Assembly (NCBI GenBank): GCA_009773355.1
Contig: WRPG01000011.1
Location: 116,091-180,090 of the forward strand
Origin: Limisphaerales bacterium
Lineage (GTDB): Bacteria > Verrucomicrobiota > Verrucomicrobiia > Limisphaerales > SXTU01
Reading direction: 5' to 3'
DNA length: 64,000 bases
The notes under the pieces were generated by a model. That model saw only the letters and a list, made by a program, of their open reading frames with translations, was not told where the DNA came from and ran no database searches. The translations under genes were made by a program, and so were the position numbers. This document shows positions 34,905-42,580 of this stretch, one piece after another (positions within the stretch are counted from its first letter, which is position 1; every line of letters begins with the position of its first letter).

Positions 34905-35050
34905 CATTAGCACCCGGCTTCAGCCGGGTGTGATCGGCGCACCAGAGGTCGGAGCCGTTTCAACGGCTTCGGCTCACGACGGACAAACCGTTGAAACGGT
35001 TTGTCCTGCCGTCGGCGACGCTGACACCCGGCTGAAGCCGGGTGCTAATG
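34905..35050. repeat. 146-bp composite palindrome between the DUF1553 and DUF1501 genes
   Basis: Perfect terminal inverted repeats of 27 bp (CATTAGCACCCGGCTTCAGC...) enclose two further palindromes: GGAGCCGTTTCAACGGCTTC and the perfect GGACAAACCGTTGAAACGGTTTGTCC. Each terminal arm also contains its own small hairpin (ACCCGGCTTCAGCCGGGT). The whole lies 33 bp before the DUF1501 ATG, so any transcript through both genes would carry this structure. It looks like a non-coding miniature repeat, not a gene. Confidence 0.88.
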
Positions 35051-35083
35051 AAAGGGCCAACCGACACACGCTCTGATTTCCGC

Positions 35084-36529
35084 ATGAACCACGAACCGCA
35101 AAACCCACTTCTAGCGACCACCCGCCGCCATTTCTTCAACCGCTGCGGCATGGGCCTCGGCTCCGTCGCGCTGGCGTCGCTGATGGCTGACAAGGCGAAG
35201 GCCGTGGTGCCGAAGCTGGTGAATCCCTTTGCGCCAAAGGGCGGGCACGCCACGGCCAAGGCCAAGCGCGTCATCTACCTGTTCATGGCCGGCGGGCCGA
35301 GCCAGTTGGAGCTGTTCGACTACAAGCCCAAGCTCGTCGAGTTGAACGGGCAGCCCATCCCGCAGAGCTACATCGAGGGCAAGCGCTTCGCGTTCATGGG
35401 CAGCAGCCACGGCGTGAAGTGCCTCGGCACGCGCAAGCACTTCGAGCGGCGCGGGCAGGCGGGCACCTGGATCAGCGACATGCTGCCTTACACCAGCGGC
35501 GTGGCGGACGACATCGCGGTGGTCACGACCTGCGCGACGAACCTCTTCAACCACGCGCCGGCCAAGCTGTTCATGAACACCGGCTCGGGGCAGTTCGGGC
35601 GGCCGAGCCTCGGTGCGTGGGCGACTTACGGCATCGGCAGCGAGGCGAATGATTTGCCGGGCTTCGTCGTGTTGCAGAGCGGGCCGCGCGGGCCGCGTGG
35701 CGGCGCGGTGAACTGGGGCAGCGGCTTCCTCCCGACGACGTTCCAGGGCGTTCCGCTGCGCGGGCAGGGCGAGCCGATTCTCAACCTCACCAGTCCCGCC
35801 GGCATCACCGCCGCTCGCCAGCGCCGCACGCTCGACGCGGTGCGCGACCTGAACCTCCAGCGCCTCGTCGCGACCGGTGACGACGAAATCAACACACGCA
35901 TTTCCGCCTACGAGATGGCGTATCGGATGCAGTCCAGTGCGCCGGAGCTGATAGATATTTCCGGCGAGAGCAAGGCCACGCTGGATCTCTACGGCGTGGA
36001 CCCGGCCAAGCCGTCCTTCGCGCGGAACTGCCTGCTGGCGCGGCGGCTCATTGAGCGCGGCACGCGCTTCGTGCAGCTCTACCACACGAACTGGGACAGC
36101 CACGGCGGCCCCGGCGAGACGCTGGAGGATGATTTTCCGAAGGTGGTGAAGGACGTGGATCAGGGCTGCGCCGCGCTGGTGAAGGACTTGAAGGCGCGGG
36201 GTCTGCTGGAAGACACGCTCGTCATCTGGGGCGGCGAATTTGGCCGCACGCCGATGGGCGAGAACCGCGACAAGACCGGTCGCAACCATCACATTGACGC
36301 GTTCTCGATGTGGTTCGCCGGCGGCGGCATCAAGGGCGGCCAGACCGTGGGCGAGACGGACGAACTGGGCTTCGGCGTCGCGCACGACCGCTGCCACGTC
36401 CACGACCTGCACGCGACGATCCTGCACCTGCTCGGCCTCGACCATCTCAAACTCACCTTCCGCTTCCAAGGCCGCGACTATCGGCTGACGGATGTTCACG
36501 GCGAGCTGATCCACAAGCTGCTGGCGTAG
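35084..36529 (+). CDS. DUF1501 Tat-exported protein
   Basis: A 481-aa protein of the DUF1501/sulfatase-fold group that accompanies DUF1549/1553 proteins. The start MNHEPQNPLLATTRRHFFNRCGMGLGS shows a twin-arginine-type leader (RRHFF). Core blocks: RVIYLFMAGGPSQLELFDYKPKL, LPYTSGVADDIAVVTTCATNLFNHAPA, GTRFVQLYHTNWDSHGG, LEDTLVIWGGEFGRTPMGE and GRNHHIDAFSMWFAGGGIKGG. The His/Asp-rich motifs suggest metal binding as in alkaline-phosphatase-fold enzymes, but no activity is established. Paired with the upstream gene across a long palindrome. Confidence 0.88.
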   Translation: MNHEPQNPLLATTRRHFFNRCGMGLGSVALASLMADKAKAVVPKLVNPFAPKGGHATAKAKRVIYLFMAGGPSQLELFDYKPKLVELNGQPIPQSYIEGKRFAFMGSSHGVKCLGTRKHFERRGQAGTWISDMLPYTSGVADDIAVVTTCATNLFNHAPAKLFMNTGSGQFGRPSLGAWATYGIGSEANDLPGFVVLQSGPRGPRGGAVNWGSGFLPTTFQGVPLRGQGEPILNLTSPAGITAARQRRTLDAVRDLNLQRLVATGDDEINTRISAYEMAYRMQSSAPELIDISGESKATLDLYGVDPAKPSFARNCLLARRLIERGTRFVQLYHTNWDSHGGPGETLEDDFPKVVKDVDQGCAALVKDLKARGLLEDTLVIWGGEFGRTPMGENRDKTGRNHHIDAFSMWFAGGGIKGGQTVGETDELGFGVAHDRCHVHDLHATILHLLGLDHLKLTFRFQGRDYRLTDVHGELIHKLLA

Positions 36530-36592
36530 CGAAGCGCGGTTTTCGCCCCGCGCTCCCCGGCACCGGTTGCCGCCCGCTTCGGAGTTTGGGCT

Positions 36593-36653
36593 AAAAACGG
36601 ACCCGCCGCGCCAACTGCAACTCGCGGGTCGCAGTTATTGGCGCGGCGGGCCG
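36593..36653 (-). terminator. Rho-independent-type terminator of amtB
   Basis: Read on the minus strand just after the amtB stop, TTGGCGCGGCGGG... arms (13 bp perfect: CCCGCCGCGCCAA facing TTGGCGCGGCGGG) enclose a loop of ~23 bases and are followed by CCGTTTTTAG, a short U-tract. Confidence 0.7.
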
Positions 36654-36669
36654 TGTCAGTCAGTTGAGC

Positions 36670-38187
36670 TTAACCGTGGTAGCCTTCCTCACCGTGCTCG
36701 GCCAGGTCGAGGCCGATGGTCTCGGTCTCTTCCGTCGGGCGCAGGCCGACCACGGCCTTCACGATGTAGGCGATGACCGCCGTGGCGACGACCGCCAGCA
36801 CGATGGTCAGGACGACCGCCTTGAGCTGCTCCATCCAGAGGCCGTTGCCGACCAACTCGAAGAGCTTGTTGGCCTTCGCATACGAGTTGGCATCGGTGAG
36901 GTTCGCATTCACGTCCTTGGTGGCGAGCACGCCGGTCAGGAGCGCGCCCATGGTGCCGCCGACGGCGTGGACGCCGAACGTGTCGAGCGCGTCGTCATAC
37001 TTGAACATCTGCTTGAGCTTGGTGCAGGCGAAGAACGGGACGATGCCGGCCAGCACGCCGATGATCATCGCGCCCTTGGCGCTCACGAAGCCCGCCGCCG
37101 GGGTGATGACCACGAGGCCGGCCACCGCGCCGGAGCAGAAGCCGAGGATCGAAGGCTTGCCGCGCACGAGCCACTCGAGCACGGGCCAGACGAAGGAGGC
37201 CACCGCCGCCGCCAGCGTGGTGGTCATGAAGGCGTTGCCGGCGATGCCGTCCGCCGCGACCGCCGAGCCGGCGTTGAAGCCATACCAGCCGACCCAGAGC
37301 ATGCCGGTGCCGACCGCGCAGAGCGTCATGCTATGGGGCTGCATGTTCTGTTTGCCGAAGCCGAGGCGCGGTCCGAGGATCAAACAGAGCACCAGCGCGC
37401 TCCAGCCGGAACTCATGTGCACCACCGTGCCGCCCGCGAAATCAATCGCGCGGATCTTGGCGTCGCCGTTCCACACGCCGTTCATCAGGCCGTCCACGCC
37501 CCACACCATGTGGGCGAGGGGGAAATAAACCGCGAACATCCAGATGGCGACGAAGAGCAGGATGGCCGAGAACTTCATGCGCTCCGCGATCGCGCCGATG
37601 ATGAGCGCCGGGGTGATGATCGCGAACATGAGCTGATACATGGAGAACACGTTCTGCGACACCCACGCGGAGTAATCCGTGTTCGGAGCCGACGTGACGC
37701 CGTTGAGGAAGGCAAACTTGCCGAAGCTGCCGAGGTAGGGCGAGCCCGCCGAAAACACCAGGCTGTAGCCGCACACGAACCACAGGATCGTGACCAGGCC
37801 GGCGATGCCGAAGCACTGCGCGACCACCGACAGGATGTTCTTCTTGCGCACCAGGCCGCCGTAGAAGAGCGCGAGGCCGGGCAGGGTCATGAAGAGCACC
37901 AGCGCGGCGCAGACCATCATGAAGCCGTTGTGGCCGGGGCCGGCGACATCATCGAGCTTCGAGGTGACGTTGGCCTTGGCGTCGGCGGAACCACGCGCGC
38001 CGTTGCCGATGTAGGCCTCCAGGTCCGCCACGCGTTGCTCGACGCTGGGGTCGGCCTTCTTGGGCGGTTCCGGCGCCTTCGCGGCCGGCGCGGCGGCTGG
38101 TGCCGCTGGCGGGGCCTGCGCCAGCAGAGGTTGTGTCGTGCCCGCCAGCAGCGAGAACAGGGTGAGGGAGAGAATCAGTTTCTTCAT
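36670..38187 (-). CDS. amtB: Ammonium transporter Amt family
   Basis: A 505-aa inner-membrane ammonium channel. It begins with a signal peptide (MKKLILSLTLFSLLAGTTQPLLAQ), then a Pro/Ala-rich linker and a short helical segment (PSVEQRVADLEAYIG) before the eleven-helix Amt core. The twin pore histidines are in DFAGGTVVHMSSGWSAL and LDTFGVHAVGGTMGALL; GFMMVCAALVLFMTLPGLALFYGGLVRKKN is the TM1-2 signature. It is downstream of glnK (36 bp), the usual pairing in which the PII protein plugs the channel when nitrogen is sufficient. Probably transcribed from the sigma-54 promoter ahead of glnK. Confidence 0.95.
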   Translation of the reverse strand: MKKLILSLTLFSLLAGTTQPLLAQAPPAAPAAAPAAKAPEPPKKADPSVEQRVADLEAYIGNGARGSADAKANVTSKLDDVAGPGHNGFMMVCAALVLFMTLPGLALFYGGLVRKKNILSVVAQCFGIAGLVTILWFVCGYSLVFSAGSPYLGSFGKFAFLNGVTSAPNTDYSAWVSQNVFSMYQLMFAIITPALIIGAIAERMKFSAILLFVAIWMFAVYFPLAHMVWGVDGLMNGVWNGDAKIRAIDFAGGTVVHMSSGWSALVLCLILGPRLGFGKQNMQPHSMTLCAVGTGMLWVGWYGFNAGSAVAADGIAGNAFMTTTLAAAVASFVWPVLEWLVRGKPSILGFCSGAVAGLVVITPAAGFVSAKGAMIIGVLAGIVPFFACTKLKQMFKYDDALDTFGVHAVGGTMGALLTGVLATKDVNANLTDANSYAKANKLFELVGNGLWMEQLKAVVLTIVLAVVATAVIAYIVKAVVGLRPTEETETIGLDLAEHGEEGYHG

Positions 38188-38223
38188 GTTCAGTTTGTTT
38201 CAGTGGGTTGCGGTTGGCGGGGT

Positions 38224-38670
<447 letters not shown>

Positions 38671-38672
38671 TT

Positions 38673-38688
38673 AGCAACGGCGGTGCCA
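38673..38688 (-). promoter_or_regulatory. Sigma-54 (-24/-12) promoter of glnK-amtB
   Basis: On the minus strand the sequence TGGCACCGCCGTTGCT matches the sigma-54 consensus TGGCACR-N4-TTGCW almost perfectly, with GG and GC separated by exactly ten bases. It lies 110 bp before the glnK ATG in the correct orientation, predicting a leader of about 100 nt. NtrC-type activator sites were not identified. Confidence 0.8.
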
Positions 38689-38828
38689 GCGGGCGCGGAA
38701 AGTTTTCCACACGCGAGATCGCCTTTGTTTTCAAGGCTTTCATCACGGCCAGCAAAACGGCTGCTCAATTCCATGAACTCTTTCCTGCCCGGAATTGCAC
38801 GGCCTGTCCCTTTTTAGCCAGCCGCGCC

Positions 38829-38885
38829 GTAGTCGCAGCCTTCAGGCTGCGCGTGACGGGATCGCAACCTGAAGGTTGCGGCTAC
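38829..38885. repeat. GTAG...CTAC palindromic repeat pair
   Basis: GTAGTCGCAGCCTTCAGGCTGCG and CGCAACCTGAAGGTTGCGGCTAC face each other about 12 bp apart; each arm is a hairpin (GCAGCC-TTCA-GGCTGC; CAACCT-GAAGGTTG). Located in the ~380-bp space between the glnK promoter and the ceramidase-like gene, which otherwise shows no gene. Confidence 0.8.
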
Positions 38886-38945
38886 GAGACGACGGAGCGG
38901 AATTTCCCGCTCGCCTTGCGCGTCCGATGCGGCGTGAATTCGCCC

Positions 38946-40328
38946 ATGCCCGCTCCGACCCGTCGCGCCTTCCTCGCGCAATCACTCGCCGCCACCGCCG
39001 CGCTCGCCGCCACCCGCGCCGCCGCCCAGCCCGCCGGCTTCCGACTCGCCGCCTTCTCCGCCGATGTCACCGTGCCCGCCGGCCACGGCATGATGGGCGG
39101 CGCGTGGCTCTCCAAATCCGTCGCCGACCCGCTCTTTGCCAAGGGCATCGTGCTCACCGGCGGCGAGAAACCCGTTGTGCTCGTCTCCGTGGACTGGTGC
39201 GAAATCCGCAACGCCGCCTTCGACCGCTGGCGCGACGTGCTGGCCGAGGCCGCCGGCACCGACCGCGCGCGCGTCCTTGTCTCCAGCACACACGTCCACG
39301 ACGCCCCGGTCGCCGATCTCGAAGCCGAGCGCATCCTCAAGCAGCACAAGTGCGCCGGCACCGTCTGCGACGTGGCGTTCCACGAAGTCGCCGTTCAGCG
39401 CGTGGCGAAGGCGCTGCGCGACGCGCTCAAGTCCGCTTCGCCCGTCACGCAGATCGGCCTCGGCCAGGCGCGGGTCGAGAAGATTGCCTCCAACCGCCGC
39501 TACCTCCTGCCTGACGGCAAGGTGTCCTACAGCCGCGGCAGCGCCACGCGCGATGCCCTGGCCAGCGCGGCGGGCGAGGACACCACGGACCCGATGCTCA
39601 AGACCTTAAGCTTCTGGAATGGCAACACTCCGCTCGCCGCGTTGAGCAACTACGCCGTCCACCCGATGAGCTACTACCGCACCGGCGACGTCTCGGCGGA
39701 CTTTCCCGGCCTCGCGCGGCGGCGGCGGCAGGAGGACTTGCCGAACGTCGCGCAGGTCTATTTCTCCGGCTGCAGCGGCAACGTCACCGCCGGCAAATAC
39801 AACACTGGCGCACGCGAGAACCGCCCCGTGCTCGCGGGCCGGCTTTACCAGGCGATGGCCGAGGCGTGGCGCGACACGAAGAAAGTGCCGCTGGAACGCA
39901 TCACCTTTCGCTCCGTGCCGCTGACCTTGGAACCGCGCAACGAACCCGACGGCTTCACCGTGGCTGGCTCCACCAAGCTGCTCGCCCCCGACCAGAAGCC
40001 CTTCGCGCAATGCCTCGCCGCCATGAACCTCTCCTGGCGCAAGCGCGCCGCCACCGGCCAGCCCATTGACGTGCCCGCCGTGGACTTCGGCCCCGCGCAA
40101 TTCCTCCTGCTCCCCGCCGAGGCCTACGTCGAGTTCCAGCTTCACGCGCAGGCGGTGCGCCCCGACTCCTTCGTCATGGTCGCGGGCTACGGCGAGAGCG
40201 CGCCCGGCTACATCCCCATCGAGCGCGCGTGGGAGGAAAAGGACGGCAACCTCCACGACTGGTGCTGGGTCGCCCCCGGCAGCGAGGCCCGCATGAAGGC
40301 GGCGATTGAGGCGGCACTGCGGAAGTGA
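38946..40328 (+). CDS. Tat-exported neutral/alkaline ceramidase-like protein
   Basis: A 460-aa protein starting MPAPTRRAFLAQSLAATAAL, a Tat leader. The mature part has the N-terminal domain of neutral/alkaline non-lysosomal ceramidases (PF04734): AAFSADVTVPAGHGMMGG, ARVLVSSTHVHDAP, LSNYAVHPMSYYRTGDVSADFPGLARR and FSGCSGNVTAGKYN, whose His residues would bind the catalytic zinc. Verrucomicrobia and Planctomycetes carry many such proteins whose substrates are probably not ceramides. It stands alone between palindromes and an unrelated toxin cassette. Confidence 0.85.
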   Translation: MPAPTRRAFLAQSLAATAALAATRAAAQPAGFRLAAFSADVTVPAGHGMMGGAWLSKSVADPLFAKGIVLTGGEKPVVLVSVDWCEIRNAAFDRWRDVLAEAAGTDRARVLVSSTHVHDAPVADLEAERILKQHKCAGTVCDVAFHEVAVQRVAKALRDALKSASPVTQIGLGQARVEKIASNRRYLLPDGKVSYSRGSATRDALASAAGEDTTDPMLKTLSFWNGNTPLAALSNYAVHPMSYYRTGDVSADFPGLARRRRQEDLPNVAQVYFSGCSGNVTAGKYNTGARENRPVLAGRLYQAMAEAWRDTKKVPLERITFRSVPLTLEPRNEPDGFTVAGSTKLLAPDQKPFAQCLAAMNLSWRKRAATGQPIDVPAVDFGPAQFLLLPAEAYVEFQLHAQAVRPDSFVMVAGYGESAPGYIPIERAWEEKDGNLHDWCWVAPGSEARMKAAIEAALRK

Positions 40329-40367
40329 ACGGCTTGCGAATCACCATTGAGGCAGATTCGGCTACCA

Positions 40368-41120
40368 CTACATCCACTGACCCCAAGGCTGTAAATCGGC
40401 ACCAAGGTTGTCGATCGCCTGAAATATTCGAGCAACGTCATCACGTAGAAACAAACTAGCTTCGTAGCCAACTACACGAAAAACTGGCGCGATTGAGTTT
40501 TTTGCTGCTGAATCAAAGTAGAGTATCGGAGGGATTGTCGAGTTAACTCGAACCGGGGAGACGCAGCCGCAATGAACGCACTGTTGGCATCCCGTGTCCT
40601 TGATACTGATTGGAAGTAGTATTCGATACACAGGCGCTTGGGTCAGGCCGTAGAACCGCACCTTCCCGTCCGCTTGGCGAAGCTCATGTCTGACGTTTGG
40701 CAGGAAAATATCGGAGCAAGACAGAACATCTAATATCCGCATACTAAACAGTATTCCACCCGGCTCAACGCGTTCGATTTCAAATAAGTGTTTCGGCGAA
40801 CTTCCATGAGCGTAAATATCGAACTCGCCCACCTGGGCACCCGGCATTAGCAGGACATCTTCACCATAGATCGCTTTGCCGCAGGCCTGGATTTTCTCAA
40901 AATCCGCCAGGCCAACGCTTGGTGTATCCCAATTGTCATCAAACACGAAACCTTTCAGTTCGGCTGGACGAACCAACGGATACCCAAAATTCACCGCCGT
41001 AACTCCATGGCAATGTTCGCAATCAAGGTTCGGAAGCCGTCCAGACGCCGTGCTAGAGAAAGAACACGGATGCGTGCGGGGAAAAGACAACCGGGGGATT
41101 GAAGCGTTAGTAACACTCAT
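40368..41120 (-). CDS. Double-CxxC immunity protein (SitI6/Gmx_para_CXXCG-like)
   Basis: A 250-aa cytoplasmic protein with two zinc-ribbon-like cysteine knuckles, LDCEHCHGV near residue 34 and GCQQCVHCGC near 180. The order of blocks (LPGAQVGEFDIYAHG before the middle, CVHCGCVSPVRV, then a C-terminal FLRDDVARIFQAIDNLG 'host helix') matches my memory of the Myxococcus double-CXXCG family (PF09535), which serve as immunity proteins for SitA lipoprotein toxins. It lies 35 bp downstream of the RHS C-terminal toxin gene on the same strand, the expected toxin-immunity arrangement. GC content is visibly lower than in neighbours, indicating transfer. Confidence 0.75.
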   Translation of the reverse strand: MSVTNASIPRLSFPRTHPCSFSSTASGRLPNLDCEHCHGVTAVNFGYPLVRPAELKGFVFDDNWDTPSVGLADFEKIQACGKAIYGEDVLLMPGAQVGEFDIYAHGSSPKHLFEIERVEPGGILFSMRILDVLSCSDIFLPNVRHELRQADGKVRFYGLTQAPVYRILLPISIKDTGCQQCVHCGCVSPVRVNSTIPPILYFDSAAKNSIAPVFRVVGYEASLFLRDDVARIFQAIDNLGADLQPWGQWM

Positions 41121-41155
41121 GCTCGCAGGACTGCATCACAGATCAGATGTCAAAA

Positions 41156-42157
41156 TTATTTCTTGCCAGGATAAGGGCGGATGTTGTCGATGCCAAGGCC
41201 AACTTTGAGCGCCACGCCAACTGCGAACCCTGCGACGAACGACTTATTCTTCCAGTTGTTGTCACCGGAATTGGCTTTGTCTCTGGCGTTTTCCCAAATT
41301 CGATTCCAGGCTCCACCAGTTCCGTCTCTTCCATTGCTGTGAACTGCACCATGTTGCCAGTTTGGAATGTTTGTTGAGAGATCGTGTGGGTTTGTCCTGC
41401 TGAGGGCGAAAAATTGGCTAAGCCCTTGGGCTTTGGGTGTGAGATGGTGATCACGACCGCGCCCATCCAGTGGTCCGTGAGTAGTTGAGGCTACAGAATG
41501 CTGTAGTTCATTGATTTCAGAAATCAGATCAACAAAGATATTGTCATCTGCTTCCAAAATCCCCGCTTTGAAGTGCTCAAAATCCTGAAGGTCTCCAAGA
41601 TAGCTCTTGAGTTTAGTGTAGATTCTTGAGGCGGAACCGGCACCCTCAGCTCCGATACCAGCTCCCTCAGCTTGAACCGCTTGCTCCTCTGTGAGGTTGT
41701 TCAAACCAAGAGGGTCGAACGAGTTGACCGGGTTGTTCAGGCAGAACGCATACAGATTGATTCCGCCTTCCTCCTGTAGCGGATCGCGGTTGAGCCACTT
41801 GGCCTGGGTGGGGCTGTAGTAGCGGTAGCCGTAGTAGAGCAGGCCGGTCTCGTCGTCGGTGTATTTGGTGCTGAAGCGGAAGGGGTTCAGCAGCGCCGCA
41901 TCACCGGTCACGCGCAACGGCTCCCCAAACGGCGCATACTCGTAGCGCGCGCTCGGCTGCCCGCTCCCCGCATTCACCAGCGCCATCACGTTTCCGTTGC
42001 CATCGAAGCAGGGGAGGTGAGTGGCAAGTCCGTTGGTTGAGTGCTGAGAGATGGCGAGGAGGCCACCAATGCCGCCCGCCTGGTCCGCCGTGCCGCTGAG
42101 GTCCAGACCCCAGAGGAAACTCTTGGTCAGGACGGCGGCGTTGGTGCCCTGCGGCAC
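41156..42157 (-). CDS. Truncated RHS-repeat protein with C-terminal HNH-like toxin domain
   Basis: A 333-aa ORF (GTG start). Residues ~1-155 are the RHS-associated core: SFLWGLDLSGT, FDGNGNVMALVNAGSGQPSARYEY, YDDETGLLYYGYRYYSPTQAKWLNRDPLQEEGG-type sequence and LNNPVNSFDPLGL, after which variable toxin tips begin. The tip carries GRDHHLTPKAQGLSQFF, then IPNWQHGAVHSNG and TGGAWNRIWENA, resembling DUF2380/SitA-type HNH toxins (HH...P...H..vH..GGxWN..W). Codons continue in frame upstream (SALDV) until a TAG stop created at the edge of a palindromic-repeat cluster, so the large RHS shell is missing: an orphan or displaced toxin cassette. Tip region is lower in GC than the RHS core. Confidence 0.78.
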   Translation of the reverse strand: MPQGTNAAVLTKSFLWGLDLSGTADQAGGIGGLLAISQHSTNGLATHLPCFDGNGNVMALVNAGSGQPSARYEYAPFGEPLRVTGDAALLNPFRFSTKYTDDETGLLYYGYRYYSPTQAKWLNRDPLQEEGGINLYAFCLNNPVNSFDPLGLNNLTEEQAVQAEGAGIGAEGAGSASRIYTKLKSYLGDLQDFEHFKAGILEADDNIFVDLISEINELQHSVASTTHGPLDGRGRDHHLTPKAQGLSQFFALSRTNPHDLSTNIPNWQHGAVHSNGRDGTGGAWNRIWENARDKANSGDNNWKNKSFVAGFAVGVALKVGLGIDNIRPYPGKK

Positions 42158-42208
42158 GTCCAGTGCGCTGTCCTACGGTGGGTATGGCCGCGCTGAATGG
42201 TGGGAACG

Positions 42209-42233
42209 AGGCCGCCCGCAGGGCGGTCCTACC
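42209..42233. repeat. Single palindromic arm ending in CTAC
   Basis: GAGGCCGCCCGCAGGGCGGTCCTAC (reverse complement GTAGGACCGCCCTGCGGGCGGCC) is a compact hairpin with the same GTAG boundary as the other repeats. It is the first of three adjacent elements filling the ~420-bp space between the truncated RHS gene and the DMFase-like gene, which holds no convincing ORF. Confidence 0.7.
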
Positions 42234-42244
42234 GGGCGAGGCTT

Positions 42245-42336
42245 GTAGGAGACGAGGTGACGAGTCTCTGAATGGGTTCCTAGTTTTGCATTCCGGGTTC
42301 TGATTTTGAAATGAGACTCCTCACGTCGTCTCCTGC
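42245..42336. repeat. GTAGGAGACGAGG palindromic repeat pair
   Basis: GTAGGAGACGAGGTGACGAGTCTCTGA and GAGACTCCTCACGTCGTCTCCTGC are imperfect reverse complements about 40 bp apart; sequence family related to the GCAGCCGACGTGAGGAGGCTC repeats elsewhere in the window. Confidence 0.78.
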
Positions 42337-42341
42337 ACGGG

Positions 42342-42414
42342 GTAGCGCGACATTCCAATGTCGCGGCTTCGGCGCAGGAGGACGCCACGACGCGACTTCG
42401 GAAAGTCGCGCTAC
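42342..42414. repeat. GTAGCGCGACATTCCAATGTCGCG palindromic repeat pair
   Basis: GTAGCGCGACATTCCAATGTCGCGG and GCGACTTCGGAAAGTCGCGCTAC form two hairpins in head-to-head order with GTAG/CTAC ends; closely related to the element at 48.1 kb (CGACATTCCAATGTCG). Confidence 0.82.
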
Positions 42415-42580
42415 CTCGCAGGTCAGCGCTGCCAGCCTGGCCACTGACTTTCAAAAACCGCCCCAGCGGGATGCTTTCAGATGGAGGGACGGCGGGACAC
42501 GTCGGCAGTCCGCCAAACTGGCAGAGGCTCACATTCCCCCAACTGCGCCCAGCCGCCGTTGCGTTCGCTTCACGGATGGC

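Noticed and set aside
34905-35050. Simple terminator for the DUF1553 gene
   Set aside because: The structure lacks a U-tract and is a multi-hairpin symmetrical element, better described as a repeat.
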